Positions 45,601 through 53,722 of a DNA stretch of 64,000 nucleotides are shown one piece after another. Origin of the DNA: Phascolarctobacterium sp. (GTDB taxonomy: Bacteria; Bacillota; Negativicutes; Acidaminococcales; Acidaminococcaceae); NCBI GenBank assembly GCA_030531205.1, contig JAUNOC010000005.1, positions 1 to 64,000 of the forward strand, given 5' to 3'. A program made the position numbers and the translations under genes. The first letter of the stretch is position 1, and every line of letters begins with the position of its first letter. The notes under the pieces were generated by a model. It did not search any database. It saw only the letters and a list, made by a program, of their open reading frames with translations, and was not told the DNA's origin.

Positions 45601-48147
45601 AGTGTTGATATTTCCTCCATTAATAACAATGCTATTATTCGTAGAACTACCACTTATATTCATTCCATAAACAGCATAAATTGAAGCAGAATCGCCATTC
45701 TTAAAATCGCCAGCATTAATTGTAATCACATTTCCTGTAAAATTTCCTGTCCCGCGCGTATGTACAGCCCATAACCCGCCATAATAAAGTCCAGAAGCAC
45801 TATGAAATGTACCACCATGAACAGTTATTGAATTGTTATTCATATCTTTTCCATCAGTGCCAGTATAATATACACCATAAATATCATTTTCGTATGTTCC
45901 CCTGCGGATAATAACTTCATTACCACTGTAACTGGTATCAACAAGCCCCTCTGGCGACTTGTTCACATTACCCTTAATATCTGTAGTAAAACTATAAGTG
46001 CCGTTTATTGTTGTTTCATGCCACACCTTAGTTCCATTATCTTGCTTAATGGTGTAATCGCCTTTTTGAGTTGCCGGTTGTGTGCCGGTGTAGTAAATCA
46101 AATCATTACCTAATTTCATAATACCAGTACTTGATCCGCCATAATCACCAGTAACATTCTGCATCAAAACAATATAATCATTACCAGTTAGAGAACTGTT
46201 GGTAATATTAATGTTGACACTATTAAGAGTTGACACATCAAAAGAACCATCCATTTTCAACACAATGGCATCGGAACTTGCACCATCCAAGTTAAAGTTA
46301 ATCGTGCCAAAGTTTTGAATGTCTTTTACCGCAACATTGGTTCTCGCTACATTCAAAGTACGGTCCTCAGTCCCGTAGGTGAAGGTGTTTTCGTACCCCA
46401 TCAAGGTAGCGCCGGACAAATCGAGAGCATTACTGCCTGCTATGGTAATTTTGTTACCGCTTGCAGGATATGATGCTGAACCATCTGCCGCAATAATTGT
46501 TGCCTTGCTGAAAATACCGCCATTAAGAACTACTTCATTATTCGATATTCCAATACCAGATATTAGGTAAGCACCATAAATTTTATTATCATTGGTTCCA
46601 TTAAAAGTACCACCATCAATAATAACTTTATTACCGGTCACATTTTCTGCTCTGCCGCCAATTATTTTCGCACCTTGAAAAACACCGTTTTTAATGGTTA
46701 CTGAATTATTATTTGCATCACCGACTGCATCACCACCTATAATGGTAATTTCTCCAGCACCGGCAGCAATGAATGTACCATTATTAATATTAACACTGTT
46801 ATTACTTGCAGTACCGTCATGATCCGCTTTACCACCTGCAATCTTTAAACTAAAATCAGCAGCACCAGTAAAGGTTCCGTTGTTAATAGTTACTTTATTG
46901 TTATATGCCTTTCCTGCAGTCCCTGAAGTACTCGCACCATAGATTTTGTTATCTATACCATAGTTAAAAGTGGCGTTATTGATTGTAACCCAGTTACCGT
47001 CATTTGGGTCGCCTGTTGCCGAATCACTGCCTGCTATGCCATTTTCAGCACGATTGATTGCACCATAAACCTGTGCATTTTTAAAAGTGCCGCCATTCAA
47101 AATAACATAATTCTTTTTTGCAAAAGATCCATTAGGACTGCCATCGTCAACTTCACCACCGAAAATACTAATTGTGTCATTCGGATTAGTTCTGGCAAAA
47201 GTGCCACCATTAACTATTACATAGTTACCCGTTGCCGATGCTTTTACACACGCACCTTTCACAGCATCATTTATCGTTCCATTATTGATAATTACATAGT
47301 TTTCAACTGCTTCCGAAGTCGTTTCAACACCATATATATATCTTGAAAATGTACCGCCATTAATTTCTACAGAATTATCGATGGCAGGCAAAGGATTCGT
47401 AACAGTACCACGGCTTATGCCACCATATACCCACGCACTTATCTGACTATTACCGTTAATTATCAATTTGTTATGTTGCACATTGCCACCAAACGCTGGA
47501 GACAAAGGTTCTTCCATTGCAGCAGCACCGACAAGAAATTGAGAAATTGTACAGTCAGTAACTGTCAATACATTGTTATATGCCTTTCCTCCGTCAGATG
47601 CAGTATAACCAGCACCAGCAACACCACAAGTAACACCAGTTATAAACGCTTTGTTATTGATTACATCACCATCCATAGAATATCCTGCCGCAATGCCAAT
47701 TATTCCTGAACCAATTAGATCGTTATTGGTAAAAAATATCCCGCCATTTACAGTCAATTTATTATCACGGACAATGCCCTTCTGTGCTACAGCGGCACAA
47801 GCATTTTGAACCACATATACACCTGCTTCAACATTCATTGTAACATCATGCCCACTTAATGTTACAAAATCACCCGTCATATCCAAAGCCCCTGTCAAAG
47901 GAAAGGTGGGAACTACAACAGGATCTGCTGAATGATCACCATACTCTTCTTGTATATTAAATACTATTGTGTTGCCTGTTTTGTTAAAAGCAGTCGGGTC
48001 ATAACCGCTTGTTGCATCAAACTCCACCGGGCTGCCACCGTTCAAAACATAAGTATTTGCCGCCAAGGCATTAGCGGAACACAACAAATTCCCCGCCAAG
48101 AGTGCCAACATCACTTTCTTTTTCAAATCAATTTTTTCAATTTTCAT
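42670..48147 (-). CDS. Autotransporter (type Va secreted) with repeat passenger, AT2
   Basis: An 1825-residue paralogue of AT1. The signal peptide has a charged extension (MKIEKIDLKKKVMLALLAGN) and ends near SANALA-A. The passenger holds dozens of N-x-V-x-I-x-GG-x-F..IYGG repeats and shares with AT1 a mid-passenger block (LDLSGATLMGYEN, then NRTNV-like ARTNVAV, then DLIYYTG). The C-terminal barrel, from DFEQKKTAGNEDQQKAPVEG to YNF, is nearly the same as that of AT1. GGGAGGG lies 6 bases before the ATG. Likely a surface adhesin; the ligand is unknown. Confidence 0.92.
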   Translation of the reverse strand: MKIEKIDLKKKVMLALLAGNLLCSANALAANTYVLNGGSPVEFDATSGYDPTAFNKTGNTIVFNIQEEYGDHSADPVVVPTFPLTGALDMTGDFVTLSGHDVTMNVEAGVYVVQNACAAVAQKGIVRDNKLTVNGGIFFTNNDLIGSGIIGIAAGYSMDGDVINNKAFITGVTCGVAGAGYTASDGGKAYNNVLTVTDCTISQFLVGAAAMEEPLSPAFGGNVQHNKLIINGNSQISAWVYGGISRGTVTNPLPAIDNSVEINGGTFSRYIYGVETTSEAVENYVIINNGTINDAVKGACVKASATGNYVIVNGGTFARTNPNDTISIFGGEVDDGSPNGSFAKKNYVILNGGTFKNAQVYGAINRAENGIAGSDSATGDPNDGNWVTINNATFNYGIDNKIYGASTSGTAGKAYNNKVTINNGTFTGAADFSLKIAGGKADHDGTASNNSVNINNGTFIAAGAGEITIIGGDAVGDANNNSVTIKNGVFQGAKIIGGRAENVTGNKVIIDGGTFNGTNDNKIYGAYLISGIGISNNEVVLNGGIFSKATIIAADGSASYPASGNKITIAGSNALDLSGATLMGYENTFTYGTEDRTLNVARTNVAVKDIQNFGTINFNLDGASSDAIVLKMDGSFDVSTLNSVNINITNSSLTGNDYIVLMQNVTGDYGGSSTGIMKLGNDLIYYTGTQPATQKGDYTIKQDNGTKVWHETTINGTYSFTTDIKGNVNKSPEGLVDTSYSGNEVIIRRGTYENDIYGVYYTGTDGKDMNNNSITVHGGTFHSASGLYYGGLWAVHTRGTGNFTGNVITINAGDFKNGDSASIYAVYGMNISGSSTNNSIVINGGNINTNKHIVAVYAGGTANGNTITINGGTIGSNDASPWLYICGVYLYSGAGNTISGNEVNVNAGSFVGSMDIAGVSVGNYAGANTYSGNKVNISGGSFDLTYVTDGKINIYGIYRNGSVTAANNNSVIIANAQFNLDDANDEVNVYGASVGSGNVEHNSVELHDGKFHRVAGGWIINNGNANYNELTIESGTFAGGYDIYAGYVGANGNVVGNKIIINGGDVGDSKEIDAGYIHGDGDATGNIITINGGIIGSDNAVNIYGAEVKNGSATGNKVNITGGTFGKYVTIKGAILWQDNLDAEISGNEVNITGGTFDYKISIYGGHASSGTAKLVENNKVTIKNISVANESTIYGGNATDTLVKENGVIIENATLSDSIVIYGGYTGSKDAEGNFVTLKSSTFGDGTEIYGAYTNNGNAGGDTEDKGNKVIIDGGSFGTGSAIYGGYVYSSGNANYNKITINTGTFNNSNIGAGNTDDGNSNGNTVIVNDGNFEGYSSGSGIWSGYVVTGSGSTNENKIYINGGTFGDNISFWGAYGSSGEAKDNIVEIAGGTFGNNFGLYGGYTTGTSTNNTLNLKIKMGGKASEVSHFQNMNFTLPSNITNGDIMLETASVIYDNTTIGVTAANGVKLNKDDVIYLVKADNINSTTIANDEESVLNGAAIVKLDGNDLILTLLQDFEQKKTAGNEDQQKAPVEGIAAAMQTVNMSADLASGQGMSSLLANTAGGTTDTFGAMSAGSSKYKTGSHVDVDGWGLLVGVGKTKEWGNGEATTLGVFFEYGKGDFDTYNGNVHGDGNSKNQGIGIMMRHKMLNNTYYEGNIRYGKQTTEWSESELGSYDTDSKYYGIMVGMGHIFPAGKNEIDVYGRYTFGHVGACDATVGDSHYNFESVKSHRVRIGGKYNFKLKDSNAKPYVGLAWEHEFKGEARASISGVGEAPAPSMKGHTGIMEVGCDWKVSKKWTVGLGANAYIGKRKGWDGMARVFYNF

Positions 48148-48204
48148 TTTTTCCCTCCCAAAAAAATAATCTAATTTAGCAATTTAGCAAAGCCCCAAGA
48201 GCAA

Positions 48205-48330
48205 TTTAATTAAGAATTCTGAATGCAGAATTAAGAATGAAGGTAAGAGTCCGCACTCTGCCACCATTCCTGAAACTTGACACCTCACACCTGATCCCTA
48301 ACTATATAATCACAGGAACTTTCTACCTTA
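48205..48330. repeat. Partial TIR repeat upstream of autotransporter 2
   Basis: AATTAAGAATTCTGAATGCAG arm words, GTCCGCACTCTGCCACC, ACACCTCACACCTGATCCC heptamers and a right end TAATCACAGGAACTTTCTAC (about 48307). A C9 run lies at 48474-48482. Nothing else is visible in 48331-48537. Confidence 0.65.
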
Positions 48331-48537
48331 ATTTTTAACTTTTAACTTTTAATTTTTAACTTCATTTGCCCGCAGGGCAAATGAAAAACCGTCACAAAAC
48401 ATCTGTTCTGTAAACAACTAAAAGAAAACCCCATTCCAACGAATGTTGTTACACTTGTTTGAGAATCTAAATACCCCCCCCCAATTAAATTGTTAAGTAT
48501 AAACCTCCACACAACCATAAATTAAAATTACCCTTTC

Positions 48538-48813
48538 TTAAAACAGTTCACTATGAGAACCTAACCTCATTAAAGATAACACCATAACATCATTATATAA
48601 CGCATAAACCAAAAGCCAATCACTCTCAATATGACATTCCCTACTGCCCTCAAATTCACCTGTCAATGCATGGTCTTTGTATGAAGCATCAAGTGCCTGT
48701 CCACTTGCCAACATATCAATTACTTCGTACATTTTCTCTAAATTTTTACCTTGTTTGGTAGCAACCTTTATATCTTTTTTAAACCTCGAAGTAAATTTTA
48801 CCTGATATTTCAT
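48538..48813 (-). CDS. YafQ/RelE-family toxin
   Basis: A 91-residue type II mRNA-interferase toxin. Typical features are the N-terminal KFTSRFKKDIKVATKQGKN, LTGEFEGSRECHIESDWLLVY, and the C-terminal LSLMRLGSHSELF, which matches the catalytic His/C-terminal Phe pattern of YafQ. It cleaves mRNA on the ribosome when free. Its ATG overlaps the antitoxin stop by 4 bases (ATGA). Confidence 0.9.
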   Translation of the reverse strand: MKYQVKFTSRFKKDIKVATKQGKNLEKMYEVIDMLASGQALDASYKDHALTGEFEGSRECHIESDWLLVYALYNDVMVLSLMRLGSHSELF

Positions 48814-48986
48814 TTTTCCAATGCGGCACGTAAATCTTTAATACTGGAATAGCCCTTGACTTTATCATTATATGCTATTTCTTTACCTTCTGCTACAGCA
48901 AGCCGTGTTTCCTCTATGCTCATAGGATAAAGTTTATTTTTTTTAACACCACAAGGCATAACTCTATTTCCTGTTGTTATTTCCAC
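48810..48986 (-). CDS. Putative antitoxin of the YafQ/RelE toxin
   Basis: A 58-residue frame starting with GTG, with GGGGGAT upstream, and stopping inside the toxin start. The C-terminal half (YPMSIEETRLAVAEGKEI, YSSIKDLRAALEK) looks like the toxin-wrapping tail of RelB/DinJ-type antitoxins. The usual N-terminal ribbon-helix-helix is short or missing; residues 1-20 are basic. Overlap and gene order support an antitoxin; DNA binding is uncertain. Confidence 0.7.
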   Translation of the reverse strand: MEITTGNRVMPCGVKKNKLYPMSIEETRLAVAEGKEIAYNDKVKGYSSIKDLRAALEK

Positions 48987-49018
48987 AGATTTATCCCCCT
49001 TGACAAACTTTTTTTATA

Positions 49019-49047
49019 AGTATATACATTTAAAGTATTTTTTGCAA
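49019..49047 (-). promoter_or_regulatory. Promoter of the toxin-antitoxin pair
   Basis: TTGCAA (49047-49042), 17-bp spacer, TATACT (49024-49019) on the minus strand, about 30 bases before the GTG start. Confidence 0.6.
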
Positions 49048-49158
49048 CAAATATTTTTCAATTTTAAAATAGCATTTAGTCCAAAACATCCACCCCTTCA
49101 ACAACGAAATTAAATAATGAACCTTACTGAAAATCGCCACGCAATAAAAAAAAACTAT

Positions 49159-49195
49159 AAAGTGATATCACTTTTACTGAAAGTGATATCACTTT
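49159..49195. repeat. Paired palindrome, GATATC version
   Basis: Two exact copies of the 16-bp palindrome AAAGTGATATCACTTT (49159-49174 and 49180-49195) separated by TACTG. Confidence 0.9.
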
Positions 49196-49269
49196 AGGTG
49201 TAAAAACAAATCCACTGAAAAAAAAAATCAAAAACATTTCCAAAACAATGAGCAATGTTAAAAAAGGAA

Positions 49270-49305
49270 TTTTTAACGTTAAATCTTCACTTTTAACGTT
49301 AAAAA
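49270..49305. repeat. Paired-palindrome hairpin, AACGTT version 2
   Basis: TTTTTAACGTTAAA (49270-49283) and its inverse (49292-49305), almost identical in context to 42029-42064. Confidence 0.85.
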
Positions 49306-49391
49306 CTCTCTTATTTTTAGAAAACAACTGTTAAAATAAATAAAATGATATAGAAAGAAGTTAAAAATTATAAGTTAAAAATGAAAAATTA

Positions 49392-49668
49392 TGGTTTTAT
49401 GTTCCTGTGATTGAAATAAAAAAAGTCCGCTTAATGCGAACTTTTTTCCCTCTTTCTTAAAGAGGGTGGCTGCCCACAGGAACACAGGGGCAGCCGGGTG
49501 TTTTTGCATTATGCGAAGCATTCATAAACTTTAAGCTTTGAGTTTTTATCTCTTCATTAGCGTCAACCTAATTGCTCACCCCACCACCGTCCTTCTATGT
49601 TCCTTTAGACGGTCCCCCGCCCCTTTATGGGACGGACGAGGGTTCGCATAACCCCGCACACCTGAGAC
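49392..49668. repeat. Truncated TIR repeat copy next to the carrier gene
   Basis: Left end TGGTTTTATGTTCCTGTGAT at 49392, then the same modules as 36287 onward, including CCCTCTTT..AAAGAGGG, CTGCCC hairpin, CCCCACCACCGTCC and GCACACCTGAGACCTA. The right end is missing; the element runs directly into the stop codon of the next gene. Confidence 0.8.
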
Positions 49669-51237
49669 CTAATTCATCTTTCCCGCTTTTTTCGCACAGG
49701 CAAAAACATTATTAATCGCAGATGTTTTGGCACAACAGGTTTCCATCATATCCATAAAAAGGTCAATGGTGATATAGGTTGCCACTGCTTCCTTAGGCAA
49801 TCCTGCTTGCAAAATTAAAAGGGTCATAACAGAAATACCACTGCCTGCCACTGGTGGCAGGGTCAGAGACAGGAGTAAATAGCTCAGCATATTCACGATA
49901 AGCGCTGATACGGATATACTTTGGTCATAAACGGACAACAATCCTAAAACCGCAATGGGAAAGCCAATCACCGTACCCATAACCGCTATGGTTTGCGAAA
50001 AGGGCAAGGCAAAATCACGGTAATTGTCCTCTACACCTTCCTCTGACAAGGTCTTGGTCATCAAAGGCAGACAGGCAGAAGTGCTGGCTGTGGTCAATGC
50101 CAACAGGGTAACCGGCATTACTCTGTTAAAATGTTGTTTGATATTGAACTTACTTTCCCAAGCAGTCCAAAGTGTTTCGCCAAAGATTGCTACCACACCA
50201 ACGCCATAAGTTACCGCCATAATTTTCCACAAATCAATGACCGAATCAAAGCCACCGTTTAAGAGAATACTTGTAAAACTGAGATAAATCATTATTGGCA
50301 CAAAATAGCAGAAATAGTTTATGGCAGTCATAAGGAACAGGTTAATTTGATGAATAACATTGATAAAATCATTAATCTGCTGGCCTAAAATCAACAACAG
50401 TATTCCGGAACAGGCCGCCAAAAACAACACTTGTAAAGTGTTCCCCGTAACGAAGGGGCCTAAAATACTTTCCGGCACTATGCCCAAGACCATTTTATAA
50501 ATATCGCCCAATGTATTCAGTGTTAAGCCGCCGGAAAAATCCACCACTCCGAAGAAAACTGCAGCCACACCCGTACCGGCAACAAGCCATACTACATTAT
50601 GTAATTGGGCACGCTTCATCAACACGCTGCCCAATTCAGACAGGGTTGTCAAACTGCCCATACCACAAATGGCACTGCAAACATTAAAGAAAATCAAAAA
50701 GGTGGCCACTGCTGCAATCAAGCTCAAAAGCATACTGAAAGTGGGGTCAATCACATTGGTATTGATTGCCATAACCACATCTCTTGGAAAGAAAAATGAA
50801 ATTTGCCAGGTAAGCAAAGAAGCAATAATTGCCAGCAATATCTTCACATTGTTGCCTACAGATAACATGGGTAATTTCACGCTATAAACATTGTTACCAT
50901 AATTGTATTCGTAACCGGTGGTCAAGCCCAGGTTACCCTGCAGCATGGACATATATTCTGCCAGTTCTTCGTTATCATTTTGCATGGGATTACAACTTTC
51001 ACCGGCCAAAATCAACCTAATATTTATCCTGCCAAAACTTTTGACAAATCGTACGCTGAACTCTTTGTTCTCAAAACCATGTTCCAGCCAATACAGCATA
51101 ACCGTTTCAATGTTCAAACGGGTTTTAATTATGTCTTCTTTTTTCTGTTTTTTCTGAGTGAGGTAAAGGGCGATATCCTCTGAAACCCTGTCCACCTCGG
51201 CACTGGTGAGTGTGTAATTCTTTTGCAACATTTTCAA
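49669..51237 (-). CDS. Dicarboxylate/amino acid:cation symporter with extra N-terminal cytosolic domain
   Basis: A 522-residue SDF-family carrier. Residues about 1-125 are a hydrophilic domain not found in typical members, with RLNIETVMLYWLEHGF and RFVKSFGRINIRLILAG. The carrier portion follows, with about eight membrane helices and the serine hairpin TTASTSACLPLMTKTL and LPPVAGSGISVMTLL. It should import dicarboxylates or amino acids with a cation. The N-domain resembles a worn GHKL ATPase N-box only loosely; a regulatory role is inference. Confidence 0.88.
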   Translation of the reverse strand: MKMLQKNYTLTSAEVDRVSEDIALYLTQKKQKKEDIIKTRLNIETVMLYWLEHGFENKEFSVRFVKSFGRINIRLILAGESCNPMQNDNEELAEYMSMLQGNLGLTTGYEYNYGNNVYSVKLPMLSVGNNVKILLAIIASLLTWQISFFFPRDVVMAINTNVIDPTFSMLLSLIAAVATFLIFFNVCSAICGMGSLTTLSELGSVLMKRAQLHNVVWLVAGTGVAAVFFGVVDFSGGLTLNTLGDIYKMVLGIVPESILGPFVTGNTLQVLFLAACSGILLLILGQQINDFINVIHQINLFLMTAINYFCYFVPIMIYLSFTSILLNGGFDSVIDLWKIMAVTYGVGVVAIFGETLWTAWESKFNIKQHFNRVMPVTLLALTTASTSACLPLMTKTLSEEGVEDNYRDFALPFSQTIAVMGTVIGFPIAVLGLLSVYDQSISVSALIVNMLSYLLLSLTLPPVAGSGISVMTLLILQAGLPKEAVATYITIDLFMDMMETCCAKTSAINNVFACAKKAGKMN

Positions 51238-51320
51238 CCACCTCGTAGTAAATAAAAAATATAAAAATCTATTTCTTTATCCTTTAATTATATCTATAAA
51301 AGTTCGTATTAATCTGACCC

Positions 51321-51866
51321 TTTCCGCCCCAGGCGTGGGGCGGGGGACCGGCTCAGTTTTTAAGTAGCCGGTGGTGGGGTCGCTCTCTGCGACTGCACCA
51401 CGAACATCCTACTCTATTCTTGCCTTAACTTCCCTATCTATAAATTCACATACACTTCTAAAATTTTTATCTACATCACTATTCAAAATTCTAATTACCT
51501 TATACCCATTTTGTTCCAAGAATCTTATTCTTTCCTTATCATATTTTTGACTGTCAGGATTATAATGTCCTCCTCCATCAAGTTCAACAATGAGTTTAAC
51601 TGCATTACAAGAAAAATCTGCAATGTATTTACCAATGATTACCTGTCTTTTGAATTTAATTGGATATTTTTTTAGAAACATAAACCATAACTTGCCTTCC
51701 CATGGTGTCATTTGCTTCCGCATTTCTTTGGCATATTGATTTAGTTTTTCTTTAGTTTCAACTTGTTTCATTGTGTTATTTTTCTTATCGTAGCGAGCGA
51801 CCCACCCCGTCTTGCCTTTTTATGTTCCTTTAGGCAATCCACCCCGCCCACGCCTGGGCGGGAAAA
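51321..51866. mobile_element. DUF559 cassette, copy 1 (546 bp)
   Basis: An exact 546-bp duplicate of 53723-54268. The ends are imperfect inverse copies, each itself a hairpin: CCGCCCCAGGCGTGGGGCGG at the left and CCCGCCCAGGCGTGGGCGGG at the right. One gene for a DUF559 protein fills the middle. Flanking GTTCGTATT..CTGAC and TTC words match other members of the repeat family. No transposase and no clear target duplication are seen, so mobility is inferred from exact duplication and from gene-less arms at 42211-42540. Confidence 0.7.
51409..51771 (-). CDS. DUF559 endonuclease-like protein, copy 1
   Basis: A 120-residue protein of the DUF559 family, related to Vsr-type PD-(D/E)xK endonucleases. 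The opening MRKQMTPWEGKLWF, the acidic site YIADF (D52) with VELDGGGH (E63, D65, H69), and RIRFLEQNGYKVIRILNSDV are typical. Its target is unknown. It has only a weak ribosome site (ATAACACA before ATG). It is identical to the gene at 53811 and is the only coding region in the cassette. Confidence 0.85.
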   Translation of the reverse strand: MKQVETKEKLNQYAKEMRKQMTPWEGKLWFMFLKKYPIKFKRQVIIGKYIADFSCNAVKLIVELDGGGHYNPDSQKYDKERIRFLEQNGYKVIRILNSDVDKNFRSVCEFIDREVKARIE

Positions 51867-51873
51867 TTCAACT

Positions 51874-52911
51874 TTATTCTTGCTTCTCCCTATCCTTATA
51901 GCTGAACATTCCCATTTTTCTCGCCCCCACTGCCACCGCTGTGGCAATGACCGCAATCAGGAGAGCCGCCCAAATCCCTTTCAACTCTGCATAAAGCACG
52001 GCCGCAACCGCCAATGCACCTGTAATGGCGTACATAAACAACACCGCCTGTTTTTGGTTCATACCCTGCTCCATTAAGCGGTGATGAATATGCCCCTTGT
52101 CCGGTTGGAAAATTGGTCGTCCGCTGCGGTAGCGCCGGACAATGGCACAGGCAGTATCTGCAATGGGTAGTCCCATAACAATGGCTGGCACAAAAAGAGA
52201 AATACTGGCTGCTGTTTTCACCGCACCGTCCACGCTAAAAGCCGCCAAAATAAAACCGATAAACATAGACCCTGTATCACCCATAAAAATTGTGGCAGGA
52301 TTAAAATTGTAACGGACAAATCCTATACAAGAACCGAAAAGTGCCGCACTGAGCATGGCAGGTTCCATATATCCTGCCTGTGCCGCCAGACATGCCGTAG
52401 TAAAGGAAGCGATTGCCCCCACTCCGGCTGCCAGTCCGTCCAGCCCGTCAATCAGATTTGTTATATTAGTAAAAGCCACCACCCAAAAAATTGTAAAAGG
52501 TATGCTTAAATATTCAAAGTAAATATATTCGCCATCACCAAAGGGATTGGTCATCCACTCCACTTTAATGTCAAAGGCAATCAACACAAAGGCACTTAAG
52601 ATTTGTCCCAAAAGTTTAACTTTGGCTGGCAGTTGATAAATGTCATCCAAGATACCTACCACTACAATAAAAGTACCCCCCAAGAGAATTCCTAATAAAT
52701 CCTTTGAAAAGGGTACTGATACCAACACGGCAATGGTGAATGCAAAATAGATTGCCAAACCTCCCAAGCGTGGCATGGGGATTTTATGTACCTTCCGTTC
52801 ACCGGGAAGGTCAACAGCCCCTACTTTGAATGCTATTTTTTTCACAAACGGGGTAATGCAATAGGCGATGAGTGCCGCCAACAGCACGGGAAACCCCAAC
52901 ATACTAATCAT
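51874..52911 (-). CDS. wecA: Undecaprenyl-phosphate N-acetylglucosaminyl 1-phosphate transferase (WecA/TagO type)
   Basis: A 345-residue membrane enzyme of the MraY/WecA family with about ten membrane helices. Motifs are HKIPMPRLGGLA, GILDDIYQLPAKVKL, TNLIDGLDGLAAG, FNPATIFMGDTGSMF and the HIHHRL loop. It attaches GlcNAc-1-phosphate to undecaprenyl phosphate to start surface polysaccharide synthesis, which fits wecB at 35087. Its ATG overlaps the fchA-like stop (ATGA). The 3' end lies 7 bp from the DUF559 cassette. Confidence 0.94.
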   Translation of the reverse strand: MISMLGFPVLLAALIAYCITPFVKKIAFKVGAVDLPGERKVHKIPMPRLGGLAIYFAFTIAVLVSVPFSKDLLGILLGGTFIVVVGILDDIYQLPAKVKLLGQILSAFVLIAFDIKVEWMTNPFGDGEYIYFEYLSIPFTIFWVVAFTNITNLIDGLDGLAAGVGAIASFTTACLAAQAGYMEPAMLSAALFGSCIGFVRYNFNPATIFMGDTGSMFIGFILAAFSVDGAVKTAASISLFVPAIVMGLPIADTACAIVRRYRSGRPIFQPDKGHIHHRLMEQGMNQKQAVLFMYAITGALAVAAVLYAELKGIWAALLIAVIATAVAVGARKMGMFSYKDREKQE

Positions 52912-53531
52912 TTTTTATTAATCAGTTTCAAAACTGTTTCTTTGCAACTTTGCACTTTGGCTTTGCAGAGAGCCAGCTGTTTTTGACAGTCAGCTACAAA
53001 TGCCTCGTTATGTGTCAGTGGCAAATTAACAAGCACATTCAGTTCTGCACTTTCCAAAGCCGCTCCTGCTATAATTACACCGCAACCGGCATCCGTCAAA
53101 AGTCCGGGATTGCCGATTTTGGCAATGCGTTCCGTAAGTTCTGCCACTTTGGCACAGTGCTGGCAAATTCTCAACGGTACCAAAGCCGCTCCTTGTGCTG
53201 CTTTTGCCAAATATTCCTCACGCAACATTTTTTCCTGTTCCGTATTTTTCGGCATGGCATAGCCATCCATTATCATTTGATAGGCGTTGGCATCCTCATC
53301 AATGAGTTTCAAAAGTTCTGCCCGGGCAACAGCCAATTTCCCTTCCAAGAGTTTCATTTCCTGTTCCACCGACGCAAATTTTTCCTTACCCAAAGTAAGG
53401 TTTGCCATCATACTTGCAAGCGCTGCCGCCAAAGCACCAGCCAATGCCGCCGCCCCACCTCCACCGGGAGTGGGTGACTTGGAAGCGAGTTTCTCTATGA
53501 AGTTAGTAATGCTTGTATCACTTAACAACAT
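52908..53531 (-). CDS. Formiminotetrahydrofolate cyclodeaminase (FchA/FTCD-C family)
   Basis: A 207-residue helical protein of the FTCD_C family. The start SITNFIEKLASKSPTPGGGG with the following Ala-rich helix and the later LTDAGCGVIIAGAALESAE region are diagnostic. The family turns 5-formimino-THF into 5,10-methenyl-THF plus ammonia. No other folate or histidine gene is near; coupling is with wecA only by overlap. Confidence 0.88.
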   Translation of the reverse strand: MLLSDTSITNFIEKLASKSPTPGGGGAAALAGALAAALASMMANLTLGKEKFASVEQEMKLLEGKLAVARAELLKLIDEDANAYQMIMDGYAMPKNTEQEKMLREEYLAKAAQGAALVPLRICQHCAKVAELTERIAKIGNPGLLTDAGCGVIIAGAALESAELNVLVNLPLTHNEAFVADCQKQLALCKAKVQSCKETVLKLINKK

Positions 53532-53603
53532 AATTACAGGAACTAATTACCTTAATTTTTAACTTTTAACTTTTAACTCGCCAAATTTTTGCAAGTTAAA
53601 ATT

Positions 53604-53691
53604 TGGCGGAAGGGGTGGGATTCGAACCCACGGAGGGTTGCCCCTCGCTGGTTTTCAAGACCAGAGCCTTAAACCACTCGACCACCCTTCC
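53604..53691 (-). tRNA. tRNA-Ser (anticodon UGA)
   Basis: Acceptor stem GGAAGGG/CCCTTCC, anticodon loop CTTGAAA with TGA, a long variable arm typical of serine tRNA, T-loop GGTTCGAATCC and an encoded CCA (53604-53606). It lies between fchA and the second DUF559 cassette, whose edge is 32 bp upstream of the tRNA 5' end. Confidence 0.95.
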
Positions 53692-53722
53692 GCAATATAC
53701 AATAAAAAAACTATGCTGACTT

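Noticed and set aside
36892-48147. CRISPR-like regular repeats
   Set aside because: The repeats are degenerate protein-coding units in one long frame, with no constant repeat and unique-spacer pattern.
36799-48174. Many long plus-strand frames opposite the autotransporter genes
   Set aside because: They are shadows of the repetitive minus-strand genes: biased composition, no ribosome sites and no recognizable domains.
48474-48482. C9 run as a phase-variation tract
   Set aside because: It is intergenic, downstream of the toxin gene, and not in a promoter spacer or coding frame that I can identify; a G8 run at 34854 is likewise outside genes.
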